Part shown: positions 21,100 through 32,179 of the stretch, in pieces | How the letters are laid out: every line of letters begins with the position of its first letter | Numbering within the stretch: position 1 is the stretch's first letter | Assembly: GCA_029168955.1 (NCBI GenBank) | Contig: JAPDOI010000182.1 | Coordinates: forward strand, 682,001-746,000 | Length of the DNA stretch: 64,000 nucleotides | Source: Aplectana chamaeleonis | Taxonomy: Eukaryota > Nematoda > Chromadorea > Rhabditida > Cosmocercidae | Direction of reading: 5' to 3' | The notes under the pieces: model-generated | Seen by the model: the letters and a program-made list of their open reading frames with translations, nothing else | The model's database searches: none | Told to the model about the DNA's origin: nothing | Translations under genes and position numbers: made by a program

Positions 21100-23477
21100 G
21101 ATGGATGTGGTATATAGTTATGTACGGTGCCCGGAGAACAGTATGTTTGCAGGCATTTAAGTGGCTGACCAGCGAATGGATTGAACTTGGCCGTGTGCAA
21201 CGAAGGTAGCGCCACTTGTCACCGTGCTACACGCGCCCACGTATTTCTTAGAATATCGCGCAACCTCAGTTCATAAACATACGAAAATCCTGCCGTAGCC
21301 GTTGACACCTCGGCCTGGTCTGCATTCAAGTAAGATGCACCACACTCATGCATATTTGTTATACATTTACATTGGACGAAAGGCAAAATAAGAACTGGGC
21401 CACATAGCTTGAGAGATAAGAATTTATGGTCGGAAAATTTTCGGAATTTACTGTGGAAAACTTTTAGATTTGCTTGTCTACAACAGAACAAAATGTGGAA
21501 TTTCACGTACTTTTTTTCAATGTTTATTATCGAAAGAGGCTCGAAATCGGCAAAAGTTCACGAAAGTTCGTCGAGAAAAAATGTGTTCCAGAAAACTCGC
21601 AAAACTTCCTTCTCGAAATTTTGCTCTCTGGTATGTGGCTCCGCGATAGCAGTATTCTGGCGTAAATTTTTTAGATACGATCATTTCGGCGGTAATGAAG
21701 GAACATGTAAAGCTAGTTACATATATACGAATATTTAGAATGGACTACAATAATGGAAAACTTCATGGTGCTGGTGAAGGAAAAGGAAGATACAGTCACC
21801 ATGAAATACTTGAGAGACAATCGCATCTGATACATCACGAATATCACTTAAAATTTCAGTTTCATGTGAAATGGTGGAGATAATGAGAAAATCAATGCTT
21901 GCTGGAGCAGAAAACTACCCGACAAACAGATGCAGAAAGCTCAAAGACGTGTCGCTTCAGAAAAACAAGACATCACAGCAGAGGCTTTTCGAGGAGACAC
22001 TCAAATTTGCCTGCCAAAGTCAATGAAAAATTTCCTTCTCAATTATTTCGAAATTTATGGGTTTAGCTTCTAGAACAATGCATGATAAACCGAGAAAAAC
22101 GTGATAGTGATAGAAAACCATTCTCCGAACAAGGCCACCTTCTTCAGCTGATTTTCGAAAGCGGATGAAAAGGAGGATAAATACACACGAACTCAGAATA
22201 GGATCAAGCTGAATGTTCCATCCACTATCATTTACCGAGATTATTACGCTTGCCTATCGGGTGTTTTCGGCAGCAAAAACTACTTGTTCTTCCCTAAATT
22301 CGAAAACAAAAAATCAGTTGCAAAACTCAAATCTCAGAGCAATGTAGGCATATATCCCCTGTCAAAAATCGTAAATCTCATTACTGATGGCGCGAGCGGC
22401 GCGGGCGATGCTGCTCCCTCTGCCTGTGATTCGCTGTCTCGCTGTTTCTAAACTCCGCACCGCACCAGCACGCGTAGGAACCACGAGAATTTCGCGATTT
22501 CAAAGCCTACACATGTTCATCACAGGTGAGCGCAACAAAATTATGAAAATTCAGAAGTTTCAAGTTTGGGCATGAGATTTTTCGTTGATATTCAGATGGC
22601 AAACGCTCGATTCGCGGAAATTGCCATTTTCGGAACGCGATAAAATTCGAAACAGGTAACTAACTTAGTGTTTCTGTTTGGATAGGCCAAAACTTTCCGA
22701 GTCCCGCAGCACTTTTTGCGGTGTGGGGACGCGGAGCGACGTATTCCGCCTATCCCTGAAATAAGCAGAGCTACAGGCTGCTCGGGCACATACCGATCCG
22801 GCGAACAACTTTGCGTCAAATGCACATTGCAAGTACTAATCCGTGGGAAGAGAGAGAGTAAACGCCATGCTTTGCAAAAAAAAGTCCTATGCCTCCCTCT
22901 ACACATCCTGAACGACGCCTATTGAAGACCTGAAACAGCCGCATTTACTGCATTGAGTGTTATCTAGGAATGTTGATTGTTTGTAGAATAATGAAATAAT
23001 AAGTAATAGAATAGTTCCAGTTTCCCTGTTTTTTTTTAGTCTCGGCAGTAGCTTCAATTGAAACGTGGCACGCCAAGCCGACCCGAAAACCGTTTTCCTT
23101 CGGAGCCAATAAAGAATTGGAGGAGCACAGCCCTGAATTTAAATTGGTAGGTAAGTTTTGGAACGGAGAATACGACTATTTTTTAGACTCTGAGAAGAGC
23201 CACATTCAGAGAAGTTCCTAAGACCGCTATTTTTGCCACGTTTGGCTAACCCTCTGGGGTCCACATACAGCAATGATAAAGTCATAGGTTAAGGGTAACC
23301 AGGGTAGCGGAACCGGAGTATTTATTCTGGGAATTTCAGGAAATCCGGGTAAATTCACCCTTGTCCCAGATTCATCGTTGGTGAGTCTGGTTTCAGTAAA
23401 AGAAAACTAAAGGTTTCTTTTCTAATTTAAAACTGCAATGACAGCGAAAGTGTTAAGGAGATCCTTCCTTTCCATGA
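21100..23477. other. Stretch with no firm gene
   Basis: Short frames only. A plus-strand frame at 21409-21738 and a GC-rich patch at 22385-22510, resembling the one near 16060, were examined. I see no domain or splice-supported exon chain. Confidence 0.35.
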
Positions 23478-23689
23478 GAACTCGACTCAGGTCCACATGA
23501 AGAGGCTAACTAAGGAATGTTTTTGACCAATCCGAGGTGAAACGTCTGTCAATTTGCTTACAATCCTGAATTAGCTTGCTCGGTTTTTGAAGCTAATTCA
23601 GGATTGTAAGCAAATTGACAGACGTTTCATCTCGGATTGGTCAAAAACATTCCTTAGTTAGCCTCTTCATGTGGATCTGAGTCGAGCTC
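23478..23689. repeat. Near-perfect 100-bp hairpin
   Basis: Left arm 23478-23577, loop 23578-23589 (12 bases), right arm 23590-23689. I find three mismatches in 100 pairs. No TTAA, TA or 8-bp target signature flanks it, and no sequence elsewhere in the window matches it. A transcript from either strand would form a long RNA duplex. Confidence 0.92.
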
Positions 23690-24021
23690 GTCGGTCCAAG
23701 GTTCAAGACTGAGAGCTCAACCTCAGGACAACACTTCTTCAGATAGCCATAAACCAGAAAAAGGAAGAAGATAGAAATCGGAATGCATTACTCATAGCAT
23801 TTTGAAGGAGTTAAACGGGTACGAAGAAAGCAAGGAAAATCCCGAGAAATCACTGCCACCGCAGAATATATGACATAATCCCCGGTGAGGAATCGCCCCC
23901 CCCCCCCTTTGAGGTGGAAGTACATCCTGAGAAATGCTTTGACGCAGATTTGGAGCAGAGATGAAACTGGGTTCAAGGGAAATTTTGCAGAAGTGTGGGG
24001 CTGTCCTTGCATTTACGTACA

Positions 24022-24193
24022 TAGACTCTGGTAAATCCCTAGTGACCTGTGTATTTCGATTATCACCAGCAGCGGAGCGGTGGGCCTCGGTGAAATACAT
24101 ATATCTAGTGTTAAGGAGGCTCCGATGGAAAAACCACCGCTCCGCGCTGTGATAATCGAAAACAGAAGTTCACTTCAAATGAACCAGAGTCTA
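24022..24193. mobile_element. Short TA-type MITE, copy 1
   Basis: TAGACTCTGGT at 24022 and ACCAGAGTCTA ending at 24193 form inverted ends. The interior holds an inverted pair around GGAGCGGTGG / CCACCGCTCC. A homologous copy lies at 31717-31884. Confidence 0.75.
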
Positions 24194-24199
24194 CATATA

Positions 24200-25763
24200 A
24201 CCCGATCAAAAACCGAAAGAAAACAATGAAATACTGATGAACCTTGGCATAAGTTAGATGATTGCAAGACCTCTGGAAAAATTTTTCTAGAAATGGCCAC
24301 TAGGGCTCATCGGTCGAAATGGGGCAGACTTGGGGTGAAAACGCGCCATTACCAGCTTATATGGCCGTGGCCGATAAGTAACAGCCTTATCCCCCAAGGG
24401 ATAATATGTCAGAGAAAACGGGTACAGCCACAGATGCCCGCTCGAGAAACGAGAAAGGATCAGCTCGTGCACTTCGAATTTTCTATGTCCTATAAACTTC
24501 AGGAAAGCGGAGATCTGTTTGAGTCACAAGCGCATTGCAGAGGACTAGATCATATTCTAGGTCACCCATAAGGCTGGCACAGCTTGAAAATCTTGTATGA
24601 AAATTGAATAAAAACCCTCCGAATTCAGGCTAAACTCCACTGAAAACTTCAAAATCATATATATGTCCCAATTAGGTACACATTTTTGTGGAGCAATACA
24701 GTCCTGTTTGAGGGCTGGGATTGAAAAACAAAATACACGGACGAACTATAGGATCAGTGAGAGAGAATGGAGGCGTTCTAAATATCAGGTGCCTCGGGCA
24801 GGGTTATTTTCGGGCGATGATAAAACGATGTCGGCCAGATGGCTGGCCAGCGAACACCGCCGAATCGGACAGGAATTGACTTTAGCGCGGATGTTTTTTG
24901 GGCCGAATGTCAGTGCTGTGGACAATGGAAGAGCATTCGCCCAGACACAACAATCGATGCTGGCCGGAGTCGTCGTCTTTGTCGAATGATGCCAATGACT
25001 AAAGCCGTCATCATACAATCACCACCCAACTCGAATTCCACAGCAAATGAGCAGAGACGCAGCCTCAAGTATACGGAAGTGCCCCGCTGAGAAAGGGAAC
25101 ACCCTAAGGATAATGCAGTAGCAACCAACAGGACGCGCTGGAGGTCCACAATGAGATCACATGCGCCGTGCCACTTTGGCGATTAAATAGACAAGAACTA
25201 GAAATATTCAACAGTACGTGAAAGATAGAACTCCTGCACCGTGTTGATTCGATTGATAACGTTTGACCTCGTCATCAATCACTAGACTCAACTCAGCCCA
25301 TTTGCAACGGTTGTGGCAGCGGTGGGGGGTCCATGGGATACGAGAGCATTAGGTTTGAACTAGGTTCAAGACTTGGTGCTTCAGGTACGAAGCTACGAGC
25401 TCTAAACTTGTTGAATCTCAAAGAAGGCGTGAGCTCTCTCGAAGAAGGCGTGAGCGCGCGAGAGCGAACGTAAGCGCCAAAGACCTCCTAGCAAATAGTG
25501 TGCCTTCGATGATCATCGATCTTGCGTAATCGCGCGCTCTCGCAAGGAGTGGGCGCTGCCATTGGGGTAGTTTATACTTCCGCCGCCGAGCGGAGCGCTG
25601 AAATGTAATTTTATAATATTGATCGTGCCGCGCCACGTGATCATTATCGGAGAATCGCTCTTCGTAGCCAAAGAAGACTTTTATATCGAAGAAAAAACTC
25701 CCACTATTGTTGTTATGCTGTGTTAATTAAAATATTTTCGCATTACATTTGGGACAACTTTGA
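24200..25763. other. Stretch with no firm gene
   Basis: Overlapping short frames on both strands at 24290-25150. A minus-strand frame at 24910-25149 starts with a hydrophobic segment like a signal peptide but lacks an ATG. At 25430-25600 there is a GC-rich patch with GCGCGCTCTCGC and GCGCGCGAGAGCG, a weak inverted pair. Confidence 0.35.
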
Positions 25764-27320
25764 TTAAAGGCAGGGTTCGCGATAATAACGATTTTTGAAA
25801 AAAAAAACCCTCTTTGTGGAGGGGATGACGTCGGTTTGCACGGAGGCGATCTTCTTTCCTCCACACTGCCACGGCACGAACGTACGACATCTCGGCAGCA
25901 AAATAGACAGCAGCAAATCAGATGTTTGCCCGGACTGTGGCTGCCTCGGCCATGATACTGCACACCAGGGGTGTGTGTTAATGAAAATTATTTTTTTCGT
26001 TAAGCGCTAATCGTTAACTTTCGGAAAAAAAACCGCGTTAACCCGTTAATGCGTTAACACGTTAATTTTGCATTTCGTTAAACCATTAAAAAGAAAAACA
26101 TTACCTTGTCAAAAATCAATACATTATCAGATCTCCCATATCAATCAGTGCCATACAGGGTTCGGCGCAGGATAAGACCCCACAGAGGGTCTGAGCTCTA
26201 GAGGGGATGAAGGGCTCCGGAGATTTGTGAACTTACGGAGGAAGACCCATTGGAAAAATGTGTATGTGAGTGAAAACCTCACGGAGCAGTCTTTCACATG
26301 GAATTTGACTAAAATGCTAACTGAGCAGAATCGCGAGTGACGGTGTTCAATTAGGCAGTTTAAGGTGAAGTCATAGTGAAGGTTTTCCCAAGATGATAGG
26401 CAACACATATGAATTCTCAATGTGAAGTGTATAAAGCCATATGCCTACTAAATGCTGAACGATTTCCGCGAAAGATTTATGTGAGTCAGTAGAGATGATA
26501 TTTGAGTTGAGCGTGGTCGATTTACCCTGGACAAAACTTTCCTGGTTTGAGATTGAGGCCGAGCACTGCTACAATATGAGGGCTAACACCACTCTCAGGT
26601 GTGGTCCCGCCGGAAGTCGGCAATTTTGAAAACGAGAAGTCACGGGATTAGTGAATTTGAGTCCAGCGTGGTCGATTTACTCTATTCTGAGTTTCAGCGT
26701 CCCAAATGAACGCCGAATACCGCTACACTGACAGAGGAAGATGACAAAAAACATCCACGCTCACTAATCTAAACTAGGGTTTTAGAACTGCAGTAACTTC
26801 AGGTTTGAGACCTACGGCTCTGGAGTGTGCCCTTTGCGAAATTTTTCGTGGTGTTGGTTCTGCGTCCATATTCGCGTTTTCTCAGTACTTTGTTAGACGT
26901 GGACCCCCAGCGCATTTTAGTGAAGAACACACAACAGGTTAATGTTCTTCGAAGGCACTCTTCAGGTTTGCGGAAGGTTGCAAACGGTAGAGTATAAAGT
27001 CCAGTTTCTCAAACTCAGTTTTCTTCCAGAAAACTCGTTTACTACTTGACTTTTAACGTTTTAAAAACCTACTGTTTTCGAAGGCTTGCACGTTTTTTTC
27101 TTCGACGTTCACGAGTACAGTGTAGCGCCCTTCAGCGTAGATCTCAGACGGTGAAACTTCGTATGCACGGTTAATCAACCACGCTTGACTCAAATATCCT
27201 ACTCTCAAGACTCCTGGTTCAGAAATGTCGACTTACGGCGGGACCCCACCTGAGAAACTGCGAGCACATATAATGTACATAGCAATGTTCAACCTCAATC
27301 CTAGACGGTGAAAGTGTATA

Positions 27321-27548
27321 CAGGCCATAAAACGGCCAAATTCTCACCGTCGACTGCGAACCACGCGCTGCGCGACCGCACGCGCGTCGGAAGCCAACGA
27401 GTTTTGGCCGCCGCGCGACGAGTTTTGGCCGCTGCGCGGCGGCCGAAACGTCGCGCGACGGTCAAAACTCGTTCGCTTCCTACGCGCGTGCGGTCGCGCA
27501 GCGCGTGGTTCGCAGTCGACGGTGAGAATTTGGCCGTTTTATGGCCTG
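27321..27548. mobile_element. GC-rich TA-flanked palindromic MITE (228 bp)
   Basis: TA | CAGGCCATAAAACGGCC ... GGCCGTTTTATGGCCTG | TA (27549-27550). The outer 68 or so bases of each arm are perfect inverses. The core repeats GAGTTTTGGCCG and CGCGCGACG blocks. It is much more GC-rich than its surroundings. Confidence 0.88.
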
Positions 27549-27629
27549 TACAAAGGGTAAATCGACTCCGCTTGACTCAGATATCCTTCTCTCGTGATCG
27601 TAACTTTGCATAACCATAAACTTCGGGCG

Positions 27630-27710
27630 GGATCGAACCCCCCCCCTCAAACATCCGCATTTTATTACACCGCACGGGCTGTAACCAGTTATAGCGTAGT
27701 CCACCAAAAG
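27630..27710 (-). other. tRNA-like sequence, probably a relic
   Basis: On the minus strand, CTATAACTGGTTACAGCC resembles an A box and GGTTCGATCCCGC is a good B box, with partial pairing of ACTTTTGG and CCGAAGT at the ends. The anticodon arm is poor and a G run precedes the B box, so I do not call a functional tRNA. Confidence 0.25.
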
Positions 27711-28343
27711 TTGCACATCTAATTACCAATGAGTAGCGTTTGGTCGAAGATCGATGTGCTTGAAACTCATGGCAGCGCAGCCGCTCTCGCTCAACCGGTG
27801 GCGTGCGTTTTGCATAGGAATACATGCATATCGATCTTCTGCCGACCGCTTCTCATCGATAAGCAGATGTTCGAAATTGGTTGGACTGCACTATGTATAC
27901 ATCATACACTTTTGCACTTTCAGCCCTCTCTACATAAATGCGATGGGCGCTGTTCTGTGCTCTCGTCCTCGCAAACATCCGCATTTTTTTCGCATAGCAC
28001 TGGCTTCACCATTTCAGTACGACAAAAGTAATTTTACTGCAATCAAACATCAGAGGTAAATCTGCTAGATAAACACTGTTTAAACACATCAGCTCTAGGT
28101 GGGGATGGAGCGGGTAGAACACGGTCAAAGCTTGACCAACTCATGCTCCTGGGTGGGAGGGGTTCTGAGCGAAATTGGCGTTGTAATGGGGGTCTGAGCA
28201 AAACTGGCCGACCCGCACCTCATGCAGTACCCTGTTGCTATAATTCAACAACAATTAACGAACTATAAATTAACGTGATTTCAAGACTTTTTCGTTAAGC
28301 GTTAATCGTTAATTTTCGAGAAAAAACCGCGTTAACCCGTTAA

Positions 28344-28818
28344 AGGCAGTGTTCACGATAATCTTCAACTTTGAGATTATTCACTATATTGACTAAGTGG
28401 CCCCCGGGTAGAACTAAAATGACGAAGAAATTGAGAAAAACGCACCGGAAATCCTTAAGTATCAGCCCGCCTTTTTAGTATCACAGGGAGTGTTTGTTGT
28501 GACAATGAAATCTTTTGCGGACCCGTCCTTTGCAATTCTCTACTCTCTATTGCTCCATGCTTTCCTTCGGACCCTAACTAATACTGCTTTGCACCAAATA
28601 TTCTTCTATTTTCGATTGACCCAATTTTCCACCGTTGACAACCACCATGAACATGTTCATCCAACCGGACAACTAATCCATGTTATAGAATAATGTCACT
28701 GAAATACGACGTTTTAATGCGTTTCTCGCCATTTCTTCGTGATTTTGGTAACACTTGGAGGCCAACGCATTGCTTTATGTGAGAAACTCGATGAAGATAA
28801 TCATCGTGAACACTGCCT
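28344..28818. mobile_element. TTAA-flanked MITE, AGGCAGTGTTCACGATAA type, copy 2
   Basis: TTAA (28340-28343) | AGGCAGTGTTCACGATAATC ... ATCATCGTGAACACTGCCT | TTAA (28819-28822). It sits inside the CGTTAA array at CCCGTTAATGCGTTAA. The uninterrupted array at the other end of the same host element (near 26048) is the empty site. Confidence 0.92.
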
Positions 28819-28878
28819 TTAATGCGTTAACACGTTAACGTTATAACGCACAGCTCTGCTGCACACCTTTTCAAATGT

Positions 28879-29841
28879 TTACACAAGGTGTTGAGTTGAT
28901 CGCAAAACGCTTGGCTCCGGGCGAGATTGAACCAGCATATTCCCTTTCCGGGGGAGCGCCTTATCGCACTGCCACCGGAGCCCCAGCGCAACTCTCACTC
29001 AACTGCTCCGGTAAATCTTCACCGAAGCAATCATCCTTTCACCCGCATAACGGGATGAAACAGGAATACCGTCAGAGACTATCTAACAGTCGTAGACCTG
29101 TCGAAGATGACGCCCTAGTTAAGTCTTACACGATTTTTGGATGTTTTTGCCGTAACTGCAGTTCAACGTCGCAGTGCACGTTATGGTATGTTTACACAAG
29201 TGTTGAGTTGATCGCAAAACTAGCTTGGCTCCGGGCGAGATTGAACCAGCATATTCTCTTTCCGGGGAGCGCCTTTATCGCACTGCACCAAAGGATGATT
29301 GCTTCGGTGAAGATTTACCGAGCAGTTGAGTGAGCGGCGCTGGGGCCCCGGTGGTGCAGTGCGATAAGGCGCTCCCCGGAAGGAATATGCTGGTTCAATC
29401 TCGCCCGAGCCAAGCGTTTATGCGATCAACTTAACACCTTGTGTAATACGCTGCTAACTGCGTTTGCACTGCGACGTTGAACTGCAGTTACGGCAAAAAC
29501 ATCAAAAATCGTGTAAGACTTAACTAGGGCGTCATCTTGCCCGGCAGTCTACGACTGTTAGATAGTCTCTGACGGTATTCTGTTTCATCCCGTTATGCGG
29601 GTGAAAGGATGATTGCTTCGGTGAAGATTTACCGAGCAGTTGAGTGAGAGCGGCTGGGGCTCCGGTGGTGCAGTGCGATAAGGCGCCTCCCCGGAAAGCG
29701 GGAATATGCTGGTTCAATCTCGCCTCGGAGCCGTTGCCGTTTTGCGATCAACTCAACTTTTACCTTGTGTAAACATACCATAACGTGCACTGCGACGTTG
29801 AACTGCAGTTACGGCAAAAAACATCCAAAAAATCGTGTAAG
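28879..29841. repeat. Palindromic composite of tRNA-derived SINE units
   Basis: Flanked by ACCTTTTCAAATGT (28865-28878 and 29842-29855), a 14-bp target duplication. Four tRNA-like heads occur: two reversed (about 28886-28990 and 29200-29290), two forward (about 29340-29430 and 29645-29745). Linker blocks such as GATAGTCTCTGACGGTATTC and GTTGAACTGCAGTTACGGCA appear on both sides in opposite orientation. The same unit stands alone at 3077-3250. A 152-codon frame at 28875-29333 is incidental. Confidence 0.85.
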
Positions 29842-30594
29842 ACCTTTTCAAATGTCCGGAGAGACCCACCACGCTGACCGCAATGGACTTATGGACGAAT
29901 CCGTTACTGGTCGCCCAGTTTCTCAACCTATGACAAAAACCCTCAATGTGGCTGCAAAGAAGAAGAAGAAGAACGATTTTTGACCTCTCTTCATGGGAAT
30001 GAGGATTTGGTAATTACAAAAGTAAAACTAACAAGGGAATGACAAGACCTGGCTGCCAGAACTACCCATGAAACCAGGTTTTTCTAATCGACTACCTCCC
30101 GAGTAGTCATAAAGAACCCTATCCTTGCTGCCCGAGTAATAGTAAAGGAAAAAGTTATACGCGTAGAAGTTGAGAGCTCTTTAGGTAAAATGAAATTTAT
30201 CTGCCGTTATTGTCTTTATCGTTCAAATTATCTAAAACGTGTCCCATATTCGTGTTCAGCGCCTCAAATAACCACCCTTGGAGAAGTTTGGACGAATTTT
30301 TTTCAGAGTTGTTCTTAAAAGTAACTTTTTTATAATTACTCGGACAGCTAAAATAGGGTCTTTACAAGAACCCGGAAAGTGTTCGATCACAAAAACATGG
30401 CCACATGCATAGTTCTGGCAGCCAGGTCTGGTCACTCCCTAGTAAGTGAAAATTTGAAGGGAAACGCACAAAAACAAGTTAGGACGTCTAGTTACAGGTG
30501 TGCGCACGCCTCCCCCCCCCCAATTGACGGGATTTTCATGAAAGGTTATTCATCCGTCATTTTTTTGCTCTTGAAGTAGTCAGTAGACTCTTAA

Positions 30595-31064
30595 AGGCAC
30601 AGTCCAGCCTTAGAATAGTTTTCCTGTTTTTTCTGCCTATGTTGAAAACTGTCCCACGCTGATCCCAATGATGTTTCTGGAATCGTAAAAGACCCCCTAT
30701 GAACAGAGTTATGGTCTCTCGCAAATCGAGCGGCGAAGGCATAGTGGACGAGTTGTCCGAGGCTTGTGACTTCGGTAATTTGCAACCGATGCGGCCCTGA
30801 ATGGAGAGAGAGGCTGAGAATGAAGAGAAGAACGGGGATACTGATCGAAAATCATCGCTCGTCTCGTCACTGTTGAGCTCGAAAGTTTGTAAAAGAGGTG
30901 TGCCAGAGTGGCTTCCCGATGTGGGCGCCCCAGGGTGGCTTCTTCCTATATCTCGCTTATTCGGAGAAATCGAGGGCTCGCACTTGGCAGGTATTATATA
31001 GGGTGGGCCTACTTCACAATTATGTGGAAATCTTGGATTTCGTCCCTGAGCTTGGACTGTGCCT
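30595..31064. mobile_element. TTAA-flanked MITE, AGGCACAG type, copy D
   Basis: TTAA (30591-30594) | AGGCACAGTCCAGCCTTAGA ... CTTGGACTGTGCCT | TTAA (31065-31068). It is nested in the AGGCAGGG-type element: GTCAGTAGACTC before it and AGTGCCCAGTAATT after it are contiguous in the relative at 17030-17466 (allowing for divergence). Confidence 0.9.
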
Positions 31065-31345
31065 TTAAAGTGCCCAGTAATTACTTTAGAAGCAAAATAG
31101 AAAACAGCAAAAGACGCATTTATATAAATCTCGATTTTAAGGGCGGGCGGACAACAAGCAATTGCCTGTTCCTGAGCGTTTTTTCTCCAACTTTTCACTT
31201 AATTTTATATTTGTGATGGCCAGGTCTACCTTCTCATGAGGACAGAACAGCGACCGTTTTTATCGCGAACCCTGCTTTCAAATTCAATGTTTGTTGTTAT
31301 CAGCAGAGGTTTACTAGCGACAGACTAGCCTTCCGTCCGACCTAA

Positions 31346-31716
31346 AGGCAGTGTGCACGATAGAAACCATGTCTGATTTTTTGGTGGAGATCGGCAGCTC
31401 CGGGGCCTAGTGCAACCCTAACGTTGAAAAAACTACGAAAAATGAGCTTGGAACGGTGCCCTACGGCCCCCAAGTTGGACACCCCTCAGCTCGTCACACC
31501 CCAGATGCACTTTCCACGCCCACCGACGTGAACAAATGAATGCTCGAACTTGTGAGATGAGCGATGATTTCCGCTCAATAGCTCCGTTCTTCCCTTCATT
31601 CCCAACTTCTCTCTTTACTCAGGTCAGCTCGCATACATCGGCTGCAAAATACGGAAGTTACAAGCCTCGGACAACTCGTCCACCATGCTTCCCTACTCAG
31701 AAGTTTCAATCCCAGT
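31346..31716. repeat. Truncated AGGCAGTG-type MITE, left part
   Basis: CTAA then AGGCAGTGTGCACGATAGAA at 31346 is a left terminus of the AGGCA group. No matching right end was found before the TA-type MITE at 31717, so the copy appears truncated. Confidence 0.5.
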
Positions 31717-31884
31717 TAAGCTCTGGTACAGCTGTAGTGACCTGTTGATTTCGACTATCACCAGCAGCGGAGCGGTGGGCCTCGGTGAAATACAACTAGT
31801 GATAAGGAGGTTTCGACGAAAAAGCCACCGCTCCACGCTGTGATAACCGAAAACATGAGTTCACTTGGAATGAAACAGAGTCTA
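31717..31884. mobile_element. Short TA-type MITE, copy 2
   Basis: Homologous to 24022-24193 throughout (CACCAGCAGCGGAGCGGTGG, CCACCGCTCCACGCTGTGAT). Its ends TAAGCTCTGGT and ACAGAGTCTA are more diverged. Confidence 0.7.
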
Positions 31885-32179
31885 CATGTTTTCCTCAGTA
31901 ACATACATTGAAGGGCACAACTAACTTACTTAACACTTAAGAGACCGCCTGCTCCACGGCGAATTTCCACAGCCGACCGGTGCGCTCCACGGCTAATCGA
32001 TTCCGTGGGTGACATGTGTGGACACTCGGTCCGCTGGGAACCGTTTCGATTGGAGCAGGCTTCTTCTTCTTTGCAGCCACATAGAGGGTTTTGTCAGAGG
32101 CGGAGGAACTGGGCGACCAGTAGTGGATTCGTCCATAGGTCCATTGGTGTCAGCGTGGTAGGTCTCTCCGGACAGTTAA

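Larger units (their letters stand above)
25966..28858. mobile_element. hAT-like element with CGTTAA arrays
   Basis: It starts CAGGGGTGTGTGTTAATG and ends GTTATAACGCACAGCTCTG, with perfect 8-bp flanks CTGCACAC (25958-25965 and 28859-28866). Both ends carry arrays of CGTTAA/GTTAAC words. The interior (26480-27310) holds partly repeated blocks such as GCGTGGTCGATTTAC, and it carries nested elements at 27321 and 28344. No transposase frame. Confidence 0.88.
25799..29971 (+). mobile_element. 5'-inverted, truncated CR1-like copy with insertions
   Basis: Flanked by AACGATTTTTGA (25787-25798 and 29972-29983), a 12-bp target duplication. From about 25800 to 25899 it matches the 5' end of the CR1-like element at 32061-36816, inverted. 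From about 25897 it switches to the sense 3' end (KIDSSKSDVCPDCG, then HDTAH). The C-terminal codons resume at 28864 (CACCTTTTCAAATGT) and at 29856 (CCGGAGAGACCC), ending in a (GAA)n tail. The inverted RNA 5' end meeting the truncated 3' part is the known footprint of twin priming. It is interrupted by a hAT-like element and by a SINE composite. Confidence 0.88.
25768..31277 (+). mobile_element. AGGCAGGG-type TTAA MITE, filled with nested insertions
   Basis: The left end, TTAA (25764-25767) | AGGCAGGGTTCGCGATAA, continues only to about 25798. The body resumes at 29972 (CGATTTTTGACCTCTCTTCATG) and again after a second insertion at 31069, ending TTATCGCGAACCCTGCTT before TCAA at 31278-31281. 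Both resumed parts align with the uninterrupted copy at 17030-17466. Removing the insertions gives one element of several hundred bases. Confidence 0.85.

Noticed and set aside
24910..25149. Minus-strand frame with a signal-peptide-like start
   Set aside because: It has no ATG, and a competing frame on the same strand is equally open. No convincing splice sites or family match.
27308..28059. Overlapping 78-101 codon frames
   Set aside because: Produced by the GC-rich palindrome and adjoining hAT-like sequence; mirrored on both strands.
30557..31198. 213-codon open frame on the minus strand
   Set aside because: It runs across the boundaries of two nested MITEs, changes character at the junctions and shows no domain; chance frame.
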